Shown here: positions 9,137 through 17,683 of the stretch, piece by piece
How positions within the stretch are numbered: the stretch's first letter is position 1
How the letters are laid out: every line of letters begins with the position of its first letter
Source of the DNA: JAYSFC01 sp041913505
GTDB taxonomy: Bacteria; Pseudomonadota; Gammaproteobacteria; Burkholderiales; Burkholderiaceae_C
Direction of reading: 5' to 3'
Assembly (NCBI GenBank): GCA_041913505.1
Contig: JAYSFC010000074.1
Coordinates: 1 to 18,252, forward strand
DNA: 18,252 bases
Made by a program: the position numbers and the translations under genes
The notes under the pieces: model-generated
Seen by the model: only the letters and a program-made list of their open reading frames with translations
Told to the model about the DNA's origin: nothing
Databases searched by the model: none

Positions 9137-10597
9137 ATGGATGCAAAGCAAACTGCGCGGCTGGCCTGGCTGGTTGCAGCAACGGCCGCGGCGGCGGCGC
9201 TGGCGGGTTGTGGCGGCGGAGGGGGCGACAGCACGCCCGCCCCGGCCCCATCGCCCGTGCCCGTGGAACGCATCGAGCCCTACGATCCGACCGGGGGCAA
9301 GTCCGTGGCCGAGGCGGCCGCGCCGCGCGCCCTGGCCGCAGGCCAGTCGGTGGTGCGCGTGGCGCTCGGCGCCGTGGACGCAGGGGCATTGCCCCCGCTG
9401 GCGTCGACGCCCGGCGGCGCGGCGCCGCAGATCGGCGTGGCGCGCGACGTCCCCGATGCGGCCGACGCGGCCGCCCTGTCGGCACGCCTGCGCTGGGCCG
9501 ACACGGGGCGCGGTACGCGCGTGGCGGCGCTGAGCGTGTCTTCCGAGGGGGCCAAGGGCGTGCGCCTGGGTGTGCTCGTGCGCGCCCTGCCGGCCACGGC
9601 CGTGCTGCGCTTTTACGCGCAGGCGGGCGGCGAGGTGGTCGAGGTCGCGGCCCAGACCGTGCTCGACACCGTGCAGCGCAACCTGCAGGCCGGCACGCCC
9701 GATGAGGCGGCGCACACCTACTGGAGCCCCGACTTCGGCGGCGCCGAGACCACGCTGGAGGTCGAAATCCCCACCACGGTGGCTACCGCCAGCGTGCAGC
9801 TGGCCGTGCCGCGCGTGTCGCACTATGTCATCGCCCCCGACGAGGCCCATGCCCAGGGCTTTGCCAAGGTGGGCGAATCGGGCAGCTGCGAGATCGACGT
9901 GACCTGCCGGCCCGAGTACCTGGATCAGAGCCGCTCCACGGCGCGCATGATCTTCGTGAGCGGCGGCAAGTCCTACCTGTGCACGGGTACGCTCATGAAC
10001 GACATGGCTTCGAGCGGCACGCCCTATTTCCTTTCCGCCAACCACTGCATCTCCACGCAGGCCGAGGCCTCGTCGCTGATCACCGACTGGTTCTACCGCT
10101 CGGCCTCGTGCAACACCTCGGTCGTGAACCCGCTCACCCAGCGCCGCACGGGCGGCGCCACGCTGCTGTACGCGACAGCCACGACCGACACCTCCTTCAT
10201 GCGCCTGAACGACACGCCGCCCGCCGGCATCGTCTACGCGGGCTCGTACTTCGGCTCGCTCGCGGCCGGTGTGGGCCTGGCGGGCGTGCACCATCCTGCG
10301 GGCGATTTGCAAAAGCTCAGCGTGGGCAGCCTCGCGGGCTTCGCCACCTGCGCGGGCGAGAGCTGCACCGTGGGCACCGCCGACAGCGGCACCTTCCTCA
10401 CGCTCGGCTGGCAGCAGGGTGTGACCGAGGGTGGCAGCAGCGGCTCGGGCCTGTACTACACCATCGGCAGCAAGCGCTACGTGGTGGGACAGCTCTACGG
10501 GGGGGCGTCGAGCTGCGCCGCGCCCACGGGGCTGGACCAGTACGGCCGCTTCGACATGGCCTACCGCAACTCCCTCAAGCAATGGCTCAACCCCTGA
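9137..10597 (+). CDS. Lipoprotein trypsin-like serine protease, lysyl-endopeptidase-like (paralogue 1)
   Basis: This is a predicted secreted, lipid-anchored serine protease of 486 residues. It has a type II signal peptide with lipobox ALAGC (Cys25) followed by Gly26, consistent with outer-membrane sorting. Residues 50-230 form a region like a propeptide. The catalytic domain has the triad H303 (SANHCIS), D351 (ATTDTSF) and S435 (EGGSSGSG). The segments VTEGGSSGSG, GQLYGGASSC and DQYGRF resemble Achromobacter lysyl endopeptidase, from memory; D467 could be the Lys-specificity aspartate, an inference. The start is ATG 9137 with GAGGTG at 9125-9130; an in-frame GTG at 9110 would add nine residues. 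It lies between ruvA (27-bp gap) and ruvB (25-bp gap), so it is probably in their operon. Confidence 0.88.
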   Translation: MDAKQTARLAWLVAATAAAAALAGCGGGGGDSTPAPAPSPVPVERIEPYDPTGGKSVAEAAAPRALAAGQSVVRVALGAVDAGALPPLASTPGGAAPQIGVARDVPDAADAAALSARLRWADTGRGTRVAALSVSSEGAKGVRLGVLVRALPATAVLRFYAQAGGEVVEVAAQTVLDTVQRNLQAGTPDEAAHTYWSPDFGGAETTLEVEIPTTVATASVQLAVPRVSHYVIAPDEAHAQGFAKVGESGSCEIDVTCRPEYLDQSRSTARMIFVSGGKSYLCTGTLMNDMASSGTPYFLSANHCISTQAEASSLITDWFYRSASCNTSVVNPLTQRRTGGATLLYATATTDTSFMRLNDTPPAGIVYAGSYFGSLAAGVGLAGVHHPAGDLQKLSVGSLAGFATCAGESCTVGTADSGTFLTLGWQQGVTEGGSSGSGLYYTIGSKRYVVGQLYGGASSCAAPTGLDQYGRFDMAYRNSLKQWLNP

Positions 10598-10622
10598 CAC
10601 AGGGCGGGCACCGATCGCGCGC

Positions 10623-11681
<1,059 letters not shown>

Positions 11682-11801
11682 GGCTGCCGCACCGCCCGCG
11701 GGGAGCGCCATGGGCTTGTGGCACAGTGGCGTCTTCGGGCCGCGCGCCTGCCGGTAAAGAAGATCCGGTGGCGCGCCGCGCCGCAAAAGGAAGGACATGA
11801 A

Positions 11802-13376
11802 ATGAGCCATGGATTCACGGCCCGGGCTGGGTGGGCACTGGGCGGCGCGGTTGTGGCGGCGCTGCTGGCCGGTTGCGGTGGGGGCGAGGCGCCCTCCAGC
11901 GCGCCCGTGCTGAGCGTGCCAGCCTACGAGCAGCCCGCGGGCGCGGCGCTGCAGCAGGCCGCCAGCCAGGCGCAGGCCCTCTTGCAAACCCGCGCCGTGG
12001 CGCTGCCCGCGCGCGTCGTGCTCGGCGCTTTTTCCGAGGCCAAGGCGCTGGCCGCGGCGCCCACCGTGGGGCCGCGCCAGATTGGTGCGGCGCGCAGCGT
12101 CGGGGCAACGGCCTCGGCGGCCGCCACCCAGGCCCTGCTGCAATGGCAGCCCACGTCCCAGGGTGGGTTGGCGGCGGCCGTGAGCTTCTCGGCCGATGGG
12201 GCCCATGGCCTGCGGCTGGGGGTGCAGGTTGGGCAGTTGCCCGCCGATGCCGTGCTGCGCGTGTACCGCCAGGATCGGCCCGCGGCGGTGTTCGAAACCT
12301 CCGGCCTGGCCGTGCTGCAGACCATCGCCCGCAATCTGGCGGCAGGCGATACGGGCGGCGCGGCGCGCACCTGGTGGACGCCGGATGCCGGTGGCGACGA
12401 AGCCACGCTCGAGATCGAACTGCCCCCGGGCACGCCCGCCTCCAGCGTGCAGGTGGCTGTGCCGCAGGTATCGCATTTCTTTGCTGACCTCTCGCTGCCG
12501 ACCGAGGACGAGTTTGCGCTGCAGACCAAGATCAACCAGTCCGATGCGTGCAATCTCGATGCCACCTGCTACGACGCCTATGCGGCGCAGCGCAACGCGG
12601 TGGCCCGCATGCTCTTCACCTCGGCGGGGCAGAGCTACCTGTGCACCGGCACGCTGCTGAACGACCGCGACTCCACGGGCACGCCCTACTTCCTGTCTGC
12701 CAACCACTGCATCTCGAGCCAGACGGTGGCGTCGACCCTGCAGACCCAGTGGTTCTACCGCTCCCCGAGCTGCAACAGCTACAGCCTGTCCTCGGGCACC
12801 GTGGCACGCAGCGGGGGCGCCACGCTGCTGTATGCCTCCGAAAGCACGGACACGTCCTTTCTGCAACTGGCCGATACGCCGCCCGCAGGGGCTGTGTTCG
12901 CGGCCTGGGACGCCAACCCCCAGGCGTTGGGGAGTGCCGTGGCGGGGCTGCACCATCCGCTGGGCGACCTGCTCAAGATCAGCTTCGGCAGCATCTCCGC
13001 GCAGGCCGCGTGCTCCAGCGCCAGCAGTGGCGTGTTCTCCTGCACGACAAGCGCCAGCGGCAATTTCTACCGCGTGAACTGGACCCAGGGCCTGACCCAG
13101 GGCGGGAGCAGCGGCTCGGGCATTTTCCACGGCAGCGCCCTGGTGGGCACCCTGTATGGCGGCAGCTCCGTGTGCTCCAGCACGACGGCGCCGGACTACT
13201 ACGGCCGTTTCGACGTGGCCTACGCTGCGGCATTGAAGAACTGGCTGTCCCCTGGCGCCACCACCACGCCGCCAGCCCCGCCGGTGGTGGCGTCGCCCAC
13301 GACCCTGGCTGGCTGGATCACGCAGCTACAGAACCTGCCCCCGCTCAATCCCAACCAGCCCGTCCGGATGCCCTGA
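11802..13376 (+). CDS. Lipoprotein trypsin-like serine protease, lysyl-endopeptidase-like (paralogue 2)
   Basis: This 524-residue paralogue of the protease before ruvB has the same architecture. It has a lipobox LLAGC (Cys25), a proregion with matching blocks (RLGVQVGQLPADAVLRVY, ATLEIELPPG, QVAVPQVSHF), then a catalytic domain with H302 (SANHCIS), D350 (ESTDTSF) and S437 (QGGSSGSG). It ends like paralogue 1 at WLSP (residue 484), then adds a 40-residue Pro/Thr-rich tail not found in the other copy. That tail overlaps the convergent membrane gene by 51 bp. ATG 11802 follows GGAAGGA at 11789-11795. It lies 120 bp after ruvB, so it may have its own promoter, though none is clear. It is presumably exported and anchored in the outer membrane; substrates are unknown. 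Confidence 0.88.
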   Translation: MSHGFTARAGWALGGAVVAALLAGCGGGEAPSSAPVLSVPAYEQPAGAALQQAASQAQALLQTRAVALPARVVLGAFSEAKALAAAPTVGPRQIGAARSVGATASAAATQALLQWQPTSQGGLAAAVSFSADGAHGLRLGVQVGQLPADAVLRVYRQDRPAAVFETSGLAVLQTIARNLAAGDTGGAARTWWTPDAGGDEATLEIELPPGTPASSVQVAVPQVSHFFADLSLPTEDEFALQTKINQSDACNLDATCYDAYAAQRNAVARMLFTSAGQSYLCTGTLLNDRDSTGTPYFLSANHCISSQTVASTLQTQWFYRSPSCNSYSLSSGTVARSGGATLLYASESTDTSFLQLADTPPAGAVFAAWDANPQALGSAVAGLHHPLGDLLKISFGSISAQAACSSASSGVFSCTTSASGNFYRVNWTQGLTQGGSSGSGIFHGSALVGTLYGGSSVCSSTTAPDYYGRFDVAYAAALKNWLSPGATTTPPAPPVVASPTTLAGWITQLQNLPPLNPNQPVRMP

Positions 13377-15116
13377 GGCCTGCGCGGGCCGGTGTGGCCG
13401 CAGCATGCCGCCCACGATCAGCAGCTGCGCCACGTAGTACGTGGCCAGCACCCACAGCGGCGCCAGCGGCAGCGGGTGCACGAAGCGGTCGATGGCGAGC
13501 AGCGCGTCGCTGGCCATGAACCAGCACGCACCCACGGCTACCATCCACGCGCCCGGCGTGCGCAGCGCCGTGGCGCGGCCCAGGGCCTGTGCGGCCATCA
13601 GCGCGATCACCAGCACATAGACGGCCACGGGGCCGCGCAGCGCGGCCGGAAGGCCGCCGTGCCACAAAAAGGCGTACATGCCCGCGCCGATGCCGAGCGT
13701 GGCGAGCAGTGCACCACGGTGCGCAAACGCGGCCTGGCCGTGCCGCAGCAGCGCGATGTAAGCCAGGTGCGCGAGCAGGAAGGCCACCAGGCCGGGGAGG
13801 AAGAAACCCTCCACCATGAGGAAGGCATCGCCCGCCAGCGAGCCTGCAAGCGCGGCCAGCAGCCAGCGCCGCGCTGTTGCACTCAATGGGCCTCCTGTGC
13901 TTGTAGACGGTGCACTGTTTGCTATCCAAAATATAGCAAGCACCATCGTCAGCGGCTTGAATAGCCAGTGCCACTGTGTGAACCCCAGCGCGCTGGTGGC
14001 CGTGGCCAGCGTCGCCGATTCGATCATGAGCGCCGCCAGCAGGCCGATGCGCCCCTGCATCGCCGCACCCAGCGCCCACTGGCAGGCCAGCAGCACGGCA
14101 AACCCGATGGCGTTGGTGGCCAGCGGCGCGCTATCCGCCTGCCAAAGGAAGGCCGACACCCCCGCGATCAGCAGCGCGAAATGCACCCCGGCGAACCACC
14201 GCAGCGCGGAGGCCATGGGGGGATCGAACAGTGGGTGCTGCGCGAGGTTGAACGCGGGCTTGGGAAAGCGCTGCGCCACGTCGGCCGGGCGCCAGCCCGG
14301 GGGCTTGAGCCACACGCGCAGCTTGTCGGCCCAGCGCCGGGTGTGCCAGCTGTCGTGCGCCAGGCCCGCGTAGACCTGGGCGTTGGCCCACAGCGGGTCC
14401 CAGCTGTTGAGCAGCCCGCGCGTGCCATACACGCAGCGCTCGCTCGGGTCCTCTTCCTCGAAGGTGCCGAAGAGGCGGTCCCACACGATGAGGATGCCGC
14501 CGTAGTTCCTGTCGAGGTACCGGTCGTTTACGGCGTGGTGCACGCGGTGGTTGCTGGGGCTGCAGAACCAGCGGTCGAACCAGGCAAGGCTCTGCACCTG
14601 CTCGGTGTGAACCCAGAACTGGTAGAGCAGGTCAATGAGCCCCACCCCCACGAACACCAGCGGCGGCACGCCCGCGAGCGCCATGGGCACGTAGAACAGC
14701 CAGCTCAGCAGCGCATAGGAGCTGGGTTGGCGCAGTGCGGTGGAGAGGTTGTAGTCCTGGCTCTGGTGGTGCACCGCATGCGCGGCCCAGAGCACGCCCA
14801 CCTCGTGGCCCAGGCGGTGGTTCCAGTAGTAGCAGAAATCGTAGAACAGCAGCGCGAGCAGCCAGCCCGCCGGGCTCGTCCAGAACGCATCGTTGCGCCA
14901 CAGCGCCGCATGCTCGGCGATGAGCGTGTACAGGCCGATGCGCATGAACGCGGTGAACACGGCGCTCGTCTGGCTGAGCATGCCCAGGCTGATGCTGCTC
15001 ACGGCATCGGCCAGCCGGTAGGTGTTGCGCCCGCGCGCCCAGCCCACCGCGAATTCGAGCGCGATGAGCAGCAGGAAAATGGGGGTAGCAAGAACGATGA
15101 TCTGGCTGGGGCTCAT
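13326..15116 (-). CDS. Fusion of AGMO-like fatty acid hydroxylase and YhhN/TMEM86 lysoplasmalogenase-like domains
   Basis: This is a polytopic membrane protein of 596 residues with two enzyme-like halves. Residues 1-220 match the sterol desaturase/fatty acid hydroxylase superfamily and closely resemble alkylglycerol monooxygenase: histidine boxes HRLGH (100-104), HAVHH (113-117) and HRVHH (190-194), plus DYNLSTALRQ, YQFWVHTEQV and NYGGILIVWDRLFGTF. Residues 385-575 resemble YhhN/TMEM86 lysoplasmalogenase, with FKPLTMVLA, SLAGDAFLM (D430), GLVAFLLAHLAYI and ASDALL (D537). AGMO cleaves O-alkyl glycerol ethers; TMEM86B cleaves vinyl ethers of lysoplasmalogens. A joint role in ether-lipid breakdown is inferred. 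ATG 15116 has no strong ribosome site. The gene lies downstream of the CRISPR array on the same strand. Confidence 0.85.
   Translation of the reverse strand: MSPSQIIVLATPIFLLLIALEFAVGWARGRNTYRLADAVSSISLGMLSQTSAVFTAFMRIGLYTLIAEHAALWRNDAFWTSPAGWLLALLFYDFCYYWNHRLGHEVGVLWAAHAVHHQSQDYNLSTALRQPSSYALLSWLFYVPMALAGVPPLVFVGVGLIDLLYQFWVHTEQVQSLAWFDRWFCSPSNHRVHHAVNDRYLDRNYGGILIVWDRLFGTFEEEDPSERCVYGTRGLLNSWDPLWANAQVYAGLAHDSWHTRRWADKLRVWLKPPGWRPADVAQRFPKPAFNLAQHPLFDPPMASALRWFAGVHFALLIAGVSAFLWQADSAPLATNAIGFAVLLACQWALGAAMQGRIGLLAALMIESATLATATSALGFTQWHWLFKPLTMVLAIFWIANSAPSTSTGGPLSATARRWLLAALAGSLAGDAFLMVEGFFLPGLVAFLLAHLAYIALLRHGQAAFAHRGALLATLGIGAGMYAFLWHGGLPAALRGPVAVYVLVIALMAAQALGRATALRTPGAWMVAVGACWFMASDALLAIDRFVHPLPLAPLWVLATYYVAQLLIVGGMLRPHRPAQASGHPDGLVGIERGQVL
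13919..13939. repeat. Short AT-rich palindromic element inside the AGMO-YhhN gene
   Basis: TTGCTAT at 13919-13925 and ATAGCAA at 13933-13939 are perfect reverse complements with a 7-nt loop. It shares layout and half-site with the element at 7505-7525. Here it lies inside coding sequence (about residues 394-401), at the loop between the first two helices of the YhhN domain, and the surrounding codons are less GC-rich than the gene average. Confidence 0.5.
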
Positions 15117-15234
15117 GCGGGCCCATTGTGGGCCTGCCCTCCTGGGGCATGGAGCAGGCGAACCCCTGGGTTTTTGATTTTTAGAGTGCGTAGCCTACGA
15201 TGCGCGTATCCGGTGGCGAACGTGTCAGAAGCGA
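15117..15234. other. Intergenic region between the AGMO-YhhN gene and the CRISPR array
   Basis: These 118 bp separate the distal end of the array from the start of the membrane-protein gene, both read on the minus strand. An AT-rich stretch lies at 15169-15183. I see no convincing terminator for the array transcript, no further degenerate repeat, and no clear promoter for the membrane gene. Confidence 0.5.
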
Positions 15235-15262
15235 TTTCTGAGCGGCCTATGCGGCAGTGAAC
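15235..15262 (-). repeat. Degenerate leader-distal (terminal) CRISPR repeat
   Basis: This repeat differs from the other 38 by one base (plus strand AGCGGCC instead of AGCTGCC). On the crRNA strand GGCAG becomes GGCCG, which breaks the second base pair of the Csy4 stem, near the cleavage site. A degenerate terminal repeat is typical of the oldest end of an array and supports the orientation. Confidence 0.9.
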
Positions 15263-17543
15263 AAGCCGATGCAGGAGAGCCGCCTGGTGGAGACTTTCTG
15301 AGCTGCCTATGCGGCAGTGAACCCTGGGAGCCGGATGTACTCGCCGCGCTCAACTTTCTGAGCTGCCTATGCGGCAGTGAACCTGGAGGCGAACCCGAGG
15401 ATTGCCAAAAAGATTTTCTGAGCTGCCTATGCGGCAGTGAACGGCGTCTCCACCGCGTGGTCGCCAGCGATCATTTTCTGAGCTGCCTATGCGGCAGTGA
15501 ACCCCGTTCGCTTCCTGCTACGGGCCCCGGTAAATTTCTGAGCTGCCTATGCGGCAGTGAACAGAATTGGATCACATCGATCGCGCTGCACCGTTTTCTG
15601 AGCTGCCTATGCGGCAGTGAACGGCAATGTGATCGCCGCCGCCGTGCGCTCGATTTTCTGAGCTGCCTATGCGGCAGTGAACGCAGCTCACGGCAGCTGC
15701 AACGGCGCAGCGCTTTTCTGAGCTGCCTATGCGGCAGTGAACCGTGGGCAGGCCGGTGAAGATGTTGAGGGTCTTTTCTGAGCTGCCTATGCGGCAGTGA
15801 ACGCGCTGGTGGTGATGAGGGTTCTGCCGCACGATTTCTGAGCTGCCTATGCGGCAGTGAACCTCTGATCGTCCATGGTCAGTAGGCCGCCAGGTTTCTG
15901 AGCTGCCTATGCGGCAGTGAACCACAGTTCCTCCAGCGTGGCCGTTCCGCCCGTTTCTGAGCTGCCTATGCGGCAGTGAACCCCATCCGGGCGCGCCGAT
16001 CAACTGACGAGAGTTTCTGAGCTGCCTATGCGGCAGTGAACCAGGGCGGCGGCGTGCATGCCGGCGCGCACCTTTTCTGAGCTGCCTATGCGGCAGTGAA
16101 CGTGATCGACTACACAGCCTTCCAGAAGCTTCTTTTCTGAGCTGCCTATGCGGCAGTGAACGTGACCAAGCTGCAGAACGAGGCCAGCCAGAATTTCTGA
16201 GCTGCCTATGCGGCAGTGAACTGTGCGCCGATCCTGGATGCGGCGCGCTGTGGTTTCTGAGCTGCCTATGCGGCAGTGAACGGGTCATCCACGCTGAACG
16301 GCCAAATGTCCACTTTCTGAGCTGCCTATGCGGCAGTGAACCACGTCCAGCGCCACGAGGAAGTTTTTGAACGTTTCTGAGCTGCCTATGCGGCAGTGAA
16401 CGGCATCACCAACTACCAATACACCTACGCGGACTTTCTGAGCTGCCTATGCGGCAGTGAACCCTGGGTCATTCTGCCTGGCCCACGAAGTTCATTTCTG
16501 AGCTGCCTATGCGGCAGTGAACCTGAATAACGATGGTTCACTCACCACCGGGACTTTCTGAGCTGCCTATGCGGCAGTGAACATAGACCTTGCAACCACT
16601 CCGAGCAGTTCGACTTTCTGAGCTGCCTATGCGGCAGTGAACTGGGACGACAACACGTGGACCATCCGGACGCTTTTCTGAGCTGCCTATGCGGCAGTGA
16701 ACGACTCTGCCGACTGGAACAAGGCATTTGTCACTTTCTGAGCTGCCTATGCGGCAGTGAACGGGTGGATCGTGAACATGGGCGATGGATCGTCTTTCTG
16801 AGCTGCCTATGCGGCAGTGAACCTTCACGGTCGTAGAGCCTGAGGGCGCTTGAATTTCTGAGCTGCCTATGCGGCAGTGAACCTTGGCCAGGTAATCATC
16901 CAGCTGAGCCGATTGTTTCTGAGCTGCCTATGCGGCAGTGAACCTCCAGCACGAACGAGTAGGCGTTGGACGGCATTTCTGAGCTGCCTATGCGGCAGTG
17001 AACGTTGGCCCATCGTTCTCCACCAAGCGGGAAGATTTCTGAGCTGCCTATGCGGCAGTGAACGCGCCGCTTTAGAGCATAGGATAGCTGCGCTTTTTCT
17101 GAGCTGCCTATGCGGCAGTGAACGTAAACATCAAGCAAAACGCCGATGCAAGCATTTTCTGAGCTGCCTATGCGGCAGTGAACACGCTGACGCAAGGAAC
17201 GAGCACGACCGGTGCTTTCTGAGCTGCCTATGCGGCAGTGAACATGCGCATCAAGAGCCCGGGCGGCGACGTGATTTTCTGAGCTGCCTATGCGGCAGTG
17301 AACTGGGCCGGCCTCTCCGGCGGGCTCAACATGCCTTTCTGAGCTGCCTATGCGGCAGTGAACACTGGCACGTTGCCGTTGTTGTTGAGGCTGCTTTTCT
17401 GAGCTGCCTATGCGGCAGTGAACCCAGTGACATCCGCAGCAGAAATAACCGGAGCTTTCTGAGCTGCCTATGCGGCAGTGAACCAGGCAGCGCCTGTAGC
17501 GCAGGGGGATGCGGATTTCTGAGCTGCCTATGCGGCAGTGAAC
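15235..17543 (-). CRISPR. Type I-F CRISPR array, 39 repeats and 38 spacers
   Basis: The 28-bp repeats, read on the minus strand, start GTTCACTGCC, have the loop GCATA, and end GGCAGCTCAGAAA. This is the I-F consensus with a CTGCC/GGCAG stem recognised by Csy4. I counted 39 repeats: 38 are identical, and the leftmost (15235-15262) has one change. Spacers number 38: 35 of 32 bp, one of 31 bp (15923-15953) and two of 33 bp (16402-16434 and 16883-16915), which sums exactly to the 2309-bp array. No two spacers look alike by eye. Orientation is set by the repeat strand, the leader and csy4 on the right, and the degenerate repeat on the left. The newest spacers are therefore near 17500 and the oldest near 15263. 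Confidence 0.98.
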
Positions 17544-17559
17544 TGGAACGCTACCCTCG

Positions 17560-17572
17560 CAACTACTTGATT
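17560..17572 (-). promoter_or_regulatory. Leader-proximal IHF site
   Basis: On the minus strand this reads AATCAAGTAGTTG, an exact match to the IHF consensus WATCAANNNNTTR. It is followed upstream by an A-rich run (TTTAAAAA on the minus strand), as in strong IHF sites. IHF-induced bending next to the first repeat is needed for polarised spacer integration in I-E and I-F systems. Confidence 0.75.
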
Positions 17573-17597
17573 TTTAAAGAACACTCCCCGTTCAAGC

Positions 17598-17626
17598 TGG
17601 AACACCCCAATTCCTGGGGTGTTCCA
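17598..17626. promoter_or_regulatory. Perfect 11-bp inverted repeat in the leader
   Basis: TGGAACACCCC at 17598-17608 and GGGGTGTTCCA at 17616-17626 are exact complements with a 7-nt centre. The element lies exactly between the two IHF sites and abuts the distal one. It could be an operator, a contact site for the Cas1-Cas2/3 integrase, or a hairpin at the end of the cas operon transcript; no T tract follows on the minus strand. Confidence 0.7.
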
Positions 17627-17639
17627 TAAGTGCTTGATT
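17627..17639 (-). promoter_or_regulatory. Leader-distal IHF site
   Basis: On the minus strand this reads AATCAAGCACTTA, a second exact match to WATCAANNNNTTR. Its centre is 67 bp from that of the proximal site, in the same orientation. Two IHF sites are the arrangement I recall for type I-F leaders. Confidence 0.7.
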
Positions 17640-17647
17640 TACAAGGC

Positions 17648-17677
17648 ACTATCCCCTGGCCTCGCAAAAAGGGTCAA
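17648..17677 (-). promoter_or_regulatory. Candidate promoter for the CRISPR array
   Basis: On the minus strand, TTGACC (17672-17677; five of six bases of the -35 consensus) is followed after 18 bp by GATAGT (17648-17653; four of six of the -10). Transcription would start near 17640 and read through the leader into the array. The -35 lies six bases after the csy4 stop. Confidence 0.5.
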
Positions 17678-17683
17678 ACCGGC

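Larger units (their letters stand above)
17544..17683 (-). promoter_or_regulatory. CRISPR leader, type I-F
   Basis: These 140 bp separate the csy4 stop from the first repeat and are clearly richer in A/T than the flanking genes. Reading from the array outward, the region holds an IHF site 16 bp from the first repeat, a GAACAC-type motif, an 11-bp inverted repeat, a second IHF site, and a candidate promoter next to csy4. This is where new spacers should be inserted and where pre-crRNA transcription should begin. Confidence 0.85.

Noticed and set aside
15160..15183. AACC-GGTT stem followed by a T-rich run as an intrinsic terminator
   Set aside because: It reads on the plus strand, where no gene ends, and the stem is only 4-5 bp. 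It does not serve the minus-strand array or gene.
15175..15202. A possible 40th, decayed repeat 60 bp left of the terminal repeat
   Set aside because: Only scattered T-rich similarity; the CTGCC/GGCAG stem is absent.
17598..17626. Leader palindrome as a standard rho-independent terminator of the cas operon
   Set aside because: No U tract follows on the minus strand, and terminating there would also stop transcription from the candidate array promoter upstream of it.
15457..17629. Long open frames across the array encoding repeated FLSCLCGSE, VHCRIGSSE or SLPHRQLR units
   Set aside because: Repeat plus spacer is 60 nt, a multiple of three, so the repeats translate identically and frames stay open. 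They are CRISPR repeats, not repeat proteins.
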